Assembly: GCA_017520705.1 (NCBI GenBank)
Contig: JAFXFF010000030.1
Coordinates: 1 to 61,065 of the forward strand
DNA: 61,065 nucleotides
Source: Clostridia bacterium
GTDB taxonomy: Bacteria > Bacillota > Clostridia > Oscillospirales > Acutalibacteraceae
Direction: 5' to 3'
The notes under the pieces were generated by a model. It saw only the letters and a list, made by a program, of their open reading frames with translations. It ran no database searches and was not told the DNA's origin. Within the stretch, counting starts at the first letter, position 1. Each line of letters begins with the position of its first letter. Position numbers and translations under genes: made by a program. This document shows, piece after piece, positions 55,849 through 61,065 of this stretch.

Positions 55849-56832
55849 ATGGCATACGATGAAAAGGTGGTGCGCGCCGCCCGTGGGCGGCTGGAAAAGC
55901 GCCGCCGTGACGCCGAGACCTCTGCTGCCGCCCTGCGGGAGCGGATGTGCGGTGAGATTCCCCGTTTGCGGGAAATTGAACGAGAGAAGGCCGCCGCCAT
56001 CCCCGAGCTGACCCACGCCATTTTGGCGGGCAACGCCGACGGCGCGGTGGAGCGCATTCAGCAGAAGAATCTGGAGTTGCAGCAGGAGATGGCGCATATT
56101 CTCCGCTCCAATGGCTGTGACCGCGACAATTTCGAGCCCCGCTACACCTGCACAAAGTGCGGCGACACCGGCTACGTGAACGGCGCGGTGTGCGATTGCT
56201 ACCGCCGCCTGCTGCAGGAGGAGGCCTGCAACGCTCTGTCGGGTCTGTCCGCTATGCGGCTCACCGATTTCGCCTCCCTGCGTCTGGATTATTACGACAA
56301 TGCGGTGGACCCCAAATTGGGCGTTTCTCCCCGCGAGCATATGCGGGATATCATCGACTACTGTCGGGATTACACCGCCGCCTTTACGCCCCACGGCGAC
56401 AGCCTGCTGCTGCAGGGTGCCACCGGCATCGGCAAGACCCATCTGTGCCTCGCCATCGCTCGCGGCGTCACCGAGCAGGGCTTCGGGGTGGTGTACGGCT
56501 CGGTCCAACCCCTCATCCGTCGCTTAGAGGCGGAGCACTTCGGCCGCGAGCAGGGGAGCAGTGAGGATCAGCTCATCACCTGCGATCTGCTGGTGCTGGA
56601 CGATCTGGGCATGGAGTTCGACACCCCCTTCTCCCGCGCCTGTCTTTATAATATTCTCAATGCTCGCTTGCTGGAGGGCCGGCCCACCGTGGTCAGCACC
56701 AATCTGAGCATTTCCGCCATGAAGGAGCGGTACGGCGACCAGATCGCCAGCCGCATCAGCGGCGGCTTTGTGCCCCTGCTCTGCGTGGGCAACGATATTC
56801 GTCAAATCATTCGCCGTCAATCTTTGGGTTGA
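55849..56832 (+). CDS. Helicase loader, DnaI/DnaC-like AAA+ ATPase
   Basis: A 327-residue protein. The N-terminus (about 1-110) is charged and helical, then CTKCGDTGYVNGAVCDCYRR gives a zinc module, as in B. subtilis DnaI. The AAA+ part has Walker A GATGIGKTHL, Walker B LLVLDDLGME and sensor-type VVSTNLSISAMKERYGDQIA. It loads the replicative helicase. Start ATG at 55849 after AAAAGGAGGTGCTTTTCCCC. It lies 18 bases after dnaD, the standard primosome pair. Confidence 0.9.
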   Translation: MAYDEKVVRAARGRLEKRRRDAETSAAALRERMCGEIPRLREIEREKAAAIPELTHAILAGNADGAVERIQQKNLELQQEMAHILRSNGCDRDNFEPRYTCTKCGDTGYVNGAVCDCYRRLLQEEACNALSGLSAMRLTDFASLRLDYYDNAVDPKLGVSPREHMRDIIDYCRDYTAAFTPHGDSLLLQGATGIGKTHLCLAIARGVTEQGFGVVYGSVQPLIRRLEAEHFGREQGSSEDQLITCDLLVLDDLGMEFDTPFSRACLYNILNARLLEGRPTVVSTNLSISAMKERYGDQIASRISGGFVPLLCVGNDIRQIIRRQSLG

Positions 56833-56858
56833 CGATGATGTTCAGGAGGACTGAAATT

Positions 56859-58715
56859 ATGGCTAAATTGTGTATGGGATGCATGAATCCTCTGCCGGAG
56901 GACACCACGGTTTGTGCGGTGTGCGGCTTCGATCCGTCCCAGGATCAGAATCCTGCCCACGGTCTGCCGATCACCACCTCTCTGCAGGGGCATTACATCG
57001 TGGGCCGCATGGTGGGGGAGTTCCCCGATCATTTGCTGTATCTGGCCTATGACCGCCAGATGAAGGAGCCTTGCCTCATTCAGGAGTTTTTCCCTGCCTC
57101 CATCGGTCGCCGCGATACCATCGGCGGCGTTCAGCCGCTGGAGGGCTGCAGCCGCGAGTTTGAGGAGTACGCCGACCGTTTCCACGGCACGATGCGTGTG
57201 CTGGCCCGTATGCGGGAGCTGCCCGCGGTGGTGCCGGTGTACGACATTTTCGAGGAAAACGGCACCGTTTATTCCGTGTCCGATTATTGCGAGGGTATGA
57301 CCCTGACCAAAAAGATCAAGCTTTCCGGCGGCCGCATTCCGTGGCCGGAGGCGCGGAGCATCTTTATGTCTCTGCTGACCAGCCTGACCCAGCTCAGCGA
57401 CGCCGGTATCTGCCATTTGGCCATCTGCCCCGATAACATTCTGATCGGCAACGACGGCAAGGCGCGTCTGCGCAATTTCTCCATTCCCGAGGCGCACCGT
57501 TCCGGCACCGATTTGGTAGCGGATCTCAAGGTGGGCTATGCCGCCCCCGAGCAGTATTACGCGGACGAAGAGGTAGGGGTGCCTGCGGATGTGTACGCGG
57601 TAGCGGCTACCATATTCCGCACTGTCACCGGCACCGAGCCTCCCGCAGGAGACAACCGCGCCAAGAATTCCGACGATCTGTTTATGTCCGCCGAGGTGGC
57701 GGATGAGCTGACCCAGCCTGTGTGTGTGGCGCTGTTCAACGCCCTGCAGGTGCTGCCCGAGCGGCGCACCGCCACGTTGGCCGTGCTGCGCGATGAGCTG
57801 TCCGTCGCTCCCAAGGTGACGGCGTTGGTGGATGAGGCGGCTGAGGATATGGCCGACTCCGCCGAGCAGGATAGCGAAGAGAAAAAGGGCGGCAAGGGCG
57901 GTTTGATCGCCATGCTGGTCATCAGTTTGGCGCTATTGCTGATCGCAGTGGGTGTCATCGTGTTTATGCTGGTGGACAATCTCTCCGGCGGCAACAAGCA
58001 GGGCGGTTCCGGCTATGGCGACGGCACCGGCACCACGCGTCCCACCTACACCACCCAGCAGGCGGGTGTGGGCGAGGCTGTCGTGGACGAGGTAGTGGGT
58101 CAGAAGTACGAGGACATTCGGGATATGACCTTTACCGGCGATATGAAGCTGCACTTTGTGGGTTACAAGTACGAGCAGGGCCGTGAGGACGGCGAGATCC
58201 TGGAGCAGTATCCCGCCGCCGGCGCAGCGCAGTCTATGGGCTCTCCCATCTACGTGGTGGTCAACAATCCCCGTGCCAACAGCACCGTGCAGGTGCCGGA
58301 TCTGAAGGGCTGGTCGGTTGCCCATGCCGAGGAGTTTTTGACTAAGCTGGGCTTCGCCGTGGAAAAGTACCCCTATGCCCAAGGCGAGCCTAAGTATGAA
58401 AAGGATATGGTTGAGGTGGTGGAGCAGGCCGGCAAGTGGAAAGAGCTGGGCGACAAGATCACCCTCTATATCAGCGAGAAGGAGCCGGAACCCGAAACGG
58501 CCGCGATCCCCGATCTGACGGGCTGGGACGCCGAGTACGCACAGAAGACGCTGGAGTTTTTGGGCTTTACGGTGCAGGTGGAATACGTCACCGAGTCTGC
58601 CTACGAAAACGGGTCTGTGGACTCGGTGGAGGGCGCGGGCACCCAGGTGCCTGTGGGCTCCGTGGTGATTCTGCGTGTCAGCCAGAAGAGCACCTACCCC
58701 GATTGGTGGCAATAA
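56859..58715 (+). CDS. Zinc-ribbon pseudokinase with transmembrane helix and PASTA domains
   Basis: A 618-residue protein. A zinc ribbon opens it (C5, C8, C19, C22). A Ser/Thr-kinase-like domain follows (about 40-310), but key residues are lost: the VAIK lysine is Q75 in CLIQEFFP, the HRD motif is H186-L-A (HLAICPDNIL), and the DFG aspartate is N206 (RNFS). APEQYY and the later ADVYAVAATIF Asp are kept. One membrane helix (IAMLVISLALLLIAVGVIVF) leads to three extracellular PASTA-like repeats (the last from IPDLTGWDAEYAQKTLEFLG). It should bind muropeptides outside but not phosphorylate inside. ATG at 56859 after AGGAGGACTGAAATT. It lies 26 bases after the helicase loader. Confidence 0.85.
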   Translation: MAKLCMGCMNPLPEDTTVCAVCGFDPSQDQNPAHGLPITTSLQGHYIVGRMVGEFPDHLLYLAYDRQMKEPCLIQEFFPASIGRRDTIGGVQPLEGCSREFEEYADRFHGTMRVLARMRELPAVVPVYDIFEENGTVYSVSDYCEGMTLTKKIKLSGGRIPWPEARSIFMSLLTSLTQLSDAGICHLAICPDNILIGNDGKARLRNFSIPEAHRSGTDLVADLKVGYAAPEQYYADEEVGVPADVYAVAATIFRTVTGTEPPAGDNRAKNSDDLFMSAEVADELTQPVCVALFNALQVLPERRTATLAVLRDELSVAPKVTALVDEAAEDMADSAEQDSEEKKGGKGGLIAMLVISLALLLIAVGVIVFMLVDNLSGGNKQGGSGYGDGTGTTRPTYTTQQAGVGEAVVDEVVGQKYEDIRDMTFTGDMKLHFVGYKYEQGREDGEILEQYPAAGAAQSMGSPIYVVVNNPRANSTVQVPDLKGWSVAHAEEFLTKLGFAVEKYPYAQGEPKYEKDMVEVVEQAGKWKELGDKITLYISEKEPEPETAAIPDLTGWDAEYAQKTLEFLGFTVQVEYVTESAYENGSVDSVEGAGTQVPVGSVVILRVSQKSTYPDWWQ

Positions 58716-58726
58716 TAAGAGGAATT

Positions 58727-58763
58727 AAAAGCAGGCTCGGCCTTTGGTGCCGAGCCTGCTTTT
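58727..58763 (+). terminator. Intrinsic terminator after pseudokinase gene
   Basis: A 15-base stem AAAAGCAGGCTCGGC (58727-58741) / GCCGAGCCTGCTTTT (58749-58763) with a T-rich run. Confidence 0.9.
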
Positions 58764-58844
58764 CTTTTTATGTATAGGGCCGAGGATTTGGAACAAAATA
58801 ACAGCGAATCTTTTGCTATTCACAAAGAATTCACAAATCTCCTA

Positions 58845-58873
58845 TTGACAGTTTGGAAAATGCCTGCTACAAT
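58845..58873 (+). promoter_or_regulatory. Promoter of hrcA-grpE-dnaK
   Basis: Perfect TTGACA (58845-58850), a 17-base spacer and TACAAT (58868-58873), immediately before a CIRCE element. Confidence 0.9.
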
Positions 58874-58877
58874 AGGA

Positions 58878-58904
58878 TTAGCACTCGACGAGTTAGAGTG
58901 CTAA
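58878..58904 (+). promoter_or_regulatory. CIRCE operator
   Basis: TTAGCACTC, nine bases, GAGTGCTAA, an exact match to the HrcA-binding consensus, placed at the start of transcription. Confidence 0.97.
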
Positions 58905-58940
58905 CGAAATGACAACAAGAGTGCTAAAGGAGGGAGACGG

Positions 58941-59981
58941 TTGATTCTGGATTTTCGCAAAGGGCGCATTCTGGCGGCCATTGTAGAGAGTTACATCCAC
59001 ACCGGCGAGCCGGTAGGCTCTAAGGCGCTGGCCGAGATGCTGGGCAACTGCGTTTCCTCCGCTACCATTCGTAACGATATGGCGGTGCTCACCGCCGCCG
59101 GCTATCTGGCCCAACCCCACACCTCTGCCGGCCGTCTCCCCACCCCTCAGGCGCTGCGTCTCTATGTGGAGGAGATGATGGACCGCCGTCCGCTGACCCT
59201 ACAGGAGAAGGTGGATATTAAGTCGGCCCTTTCCGCTGTGGCGGGGGACGCCACCCGTATGATGGAAGACGCTTGCCGTGTGCTGGCGGATCTGACGGGT
59301 CTGTGCGCCGTGGCCTGCCGCCCCGACAATGTGGGCACCAGCATCAGCCGCATCGAGGTGATGCAGATGTCCCCCCGCAATATGGGTGTCCTGCTGGTGC
59401 AGGATAACGGTTTTATGCGCACCCATATGTGCCGCTGTCAGCGGGATATCCCCACTAAGTTTGTGCAGGCTCTGTCCGACTACCTCTCTCGCCGCTTCCT
59501 GGGCGGTCCTCTCTCCGCCGTGACGGTGGAGGCGATGCAGACCATTCTCATCGACTTGGGCGAGGCGGGTTTGGCAGTGGCTCCCATTCTTTCCGCTTTT
59601 TACGAGCTGGCGCTGGAGTGTGCCGCCTCCCGTGTGACGGTGGCGGGCGCTATGAACCTGCTCCGTCAGCCCGATTACCCTACCGGTCGCGCCTTGGCGC
59701 ACCACCTGTCGGATCGACAGAACGTGTCCGATCTGCTGGCGCAGAGCGGCGACGGGGTGCAGATCATCCTGGGCGGTGACAGCGATCCGTTGTTTGCCGG
59801 CAGTGCGGTGATGCTGATTCCCTACTCGCTGGGTAAGCGGGGGCAGGGCACCATCGGCGTGGTGGGCCCCATCCGTCAGGATTACGCCACCCTTATTCCG
59901 CGGCTGGAATATTTCGCCGCCCATCTGGGACGGATGATGAGCGAATTGTTTGATGACACCGAAGCCTTAGACTTCGGTTAA
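58941..59981 (+). CDS. hrcA: Heat-inducible transcription repressor HrcA
   Basis: A 346-residue repressor of class I heat-shock genes. The winged helix is at the N-terminus (RILAAIVESYIHTGEPVGSK, then NCVSSATIRNDMAVLTAAGYL, QPHTSAGRLPT), which binds CIRCE, followed by a GAF-like sensor with IPYSLGKRGQGTIGVVGPIR at the end. Start is a TTG at 58941, 6 bases after AAAGGAGGG; there is no ATG nearby. The CIRCE box directly upstream shows autorepression. It leads grpE and dnaK. Confidence 0.96.
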   Translation: MILDFRKGRILAAIVESYIHTGEPVGSKALAEMLGNCVSSATIRNDMAVLTAAGYLAQPHTSAGRLPTPQALRLYVEEMMDRRPLTLQEKVDIKSALSAVAGDATRMMEDACRVLADLTGLCAVACRPDNVGTSISRIEVMQMSPRNMGVLLVQDNGFMRTHMCRCQRDIPTKFVQALSDYLSRRFLGGPLSAVTVEAMQTILIDLGEAGLAVAPILSAFYELALECAASRVTVAGAMNLLRQPDYPTGRALAHHLSDRQNVSDLLAQSGDGVQIILGGDSDPLFAGSAVMLIPYSLGKRGQGTIGVVGPIRQDYATLIPRLEYFAAHLGRMMSELFDDTEALDFG

Positions 59982-59996
59982 GGAGGAAAACCATAG

Positions 59997-60545
59997 ATGG
60001 ATAATGAAAAGACCACCCCCGAGACGGTGGAGACCACCGAGCAGCCCGTCGAGGCGCCCGTCGCGGAAGAGAAAAAGCCGAAGAAGGCGAGTAAGACCGC
60101 CGAGCTGGAGAAGAAACTGGCCGCCAAGGAGGAGGAGATCGCCTCCCTCACCGATCAGTACCAGCGTATGCTGGCGGAATACGCCAACTATAAGCGCCGC
60201 ACCGAGCAGGAAAAGCTGCAGATCGGTCTGTATACCAAAGCCGAATTGCTCACCGAACTGCTGGTAAGCGTGGATAATATGGAAAAGGCCATCGCCGCCC
60301 CTGCCGGTGACGATTACAAGACCGGCGTGGATATGGTACTGCGCCAGTTTATGGACTCCCTCGCCAAATTGGGCCTGGAGCCTGTGGGTGTGGAGGGCGA
60401 GCCCTTCGACCCCAACGTCCACAACGCCGTGATGCGGGAGGATGCCGACGGCATCGAGGAGGAAACGGTCACCGCCGTATTCCAAAAGGGATATAAACTG
60501 GGCGACAAAGTCCTGCGACCCGCTATGGTCAAAGTAGCAAACTAA
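59997..60545 (+). CDS. grpE: Nucleotide exchange factor GrpE
   Basis: A 182-residue co-chaperone that speeds ADP release from DnaK. After an acidic and lysine-rich tail (about 1-35) comes a long helix (ELEKKLAAKEEEIASLTDQY), then YANYKRRTEQEKLQ, and the C-terminal beta domain with PFDPNVHNAVMRE, VTAVFQKGYKLGDKVLRPAM and VKVA, the family signature. ATG after AAGGAGGAAAACCATAG. It lies 15 bases after hrcA. Confidence 0.97.
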   Translation: MDNEKTTPETVETTEQPVEAPVAEEKKPKKASKTAELEKKLAAKEEEIASLTDQYQRMLAEYANYKRRTEQEKLQIGLYTKAELLTELLVSVDNMEKAIAAPAGDDYKTGVDMVLRQFMDSLAKLGLEPVGVEGEPFDPNVHNAVMREDADGIEEETVTAVFQKGYKLGDKVLRPAMVKVAN

Positions 60546-60609
60546 GGCTAACAAGGGTAACCTTTTAGATACAATTCGTATAAACAAAAACATTTATTAC
60601 TGGAGGTAA

Positions 60610-61065
<456 letters not shown>

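Overview
The window reads as chromosome of a GC-rich anaerobic Bacillota, class Clostridia, most likely an Oscillospiraceae/Ruminococcaceae-type gut bacterium. The grounds are a SCIFF peptide with its radical-SAM maturase, a RicT/YaaT-type PSP1 protein, a DnaD/DnaI primosome pair, a CIRCE-controlled hrcA-grpE-dnaK operon, several lipoproteins with threonine-rich linkers, and dispersed palindromic GTAGGG-type repeats. This placement is inference from gene content, not from a marker-gene comparison. I found no rRNA, tRNA or CRISPR array.

Layout. 1-330: the last codons of a tyrosine recombinase, so the window opens at the edge of an integrated element. 377-3481 (minus): SCIFF peptide (scfA), SCIFF maturase (scfB) and a PLP-dependent Orn/Lys/Arg-type decarboxylase overlapping scfB by 4 bases; two palindromic repeat elements lie between scfA and scfB. 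3629-8823: NUDIX hydrolase, MATE exporter, MalQ, an AEC-family carrier, a 50-residue membrane protein and a 37-residue EF-hand mini-protein. 8867-19400: a glucuronide/hexuronate utilisation regulon. A minus-strand operon (araC-type regulator, uxaC, uxuA, mannonate oxidoreductase, eda, kdgK) is divergent from a GPH-type transporter and a GH2 glycosidase. Together these would import a glucuronide, hydrolyse it, and convert glucuronate to pyruvate and glyceraldehyde-3-phosphate. A decayed TetR gene with an intact-looking palindromic operator follows.

19737-29660: envelope and secreted functions. These are a metallopeptidase lipoprotein, MutT, an alkaline phosphatase lipoprotein, an AlgI/AlgX-like O-acetylation pair with a small lipoprotein, an SH3-transglutaminase lipoprotein and a VanX-like dipeptidase. 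29715-42592: mostly housekeeping. It includes a zinc-ribbon coiled-coil membrane protein, an SGNH hydrolase, a DUF1846 protein, holB, ricT, ferredoxin, tRNA/rRNA methyltransferases including rsmI, a uridine-kinase-like protein, a D-2-hydroxyacid dehydrogenase, a GNAT protein and RNase Y.

42593-54575: a 518-base gene-free block with a probable structured RNA upstream of RNase Y; an ABC importer with an NMT1/THI5-like binding protein; a six-gene, mostly overlapping exopolysaccharide cluster (two glycosyltransferases, DUF4422 transferase, polymerase, flippase, LicD); a TPP-riboswitch-controlled thiT; and a YD-repeat lipoprotein. 54886-61065: dnaD, dnaI, a PASTA pseudokinase, then hrcA-grpE-dnaK, cut by the window end.

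Most promising items for a second look: the seven-cysteine SCIFF peptide with its coupled decarboxylase, the catalytically degenerate zinc-ribbon/PASTA pseudokinase next to primosome genes, the candidate leader RNA of rny, the EF-hand mini-protein, the decayed TetR with preserved operator, and the palindromic repeat families.
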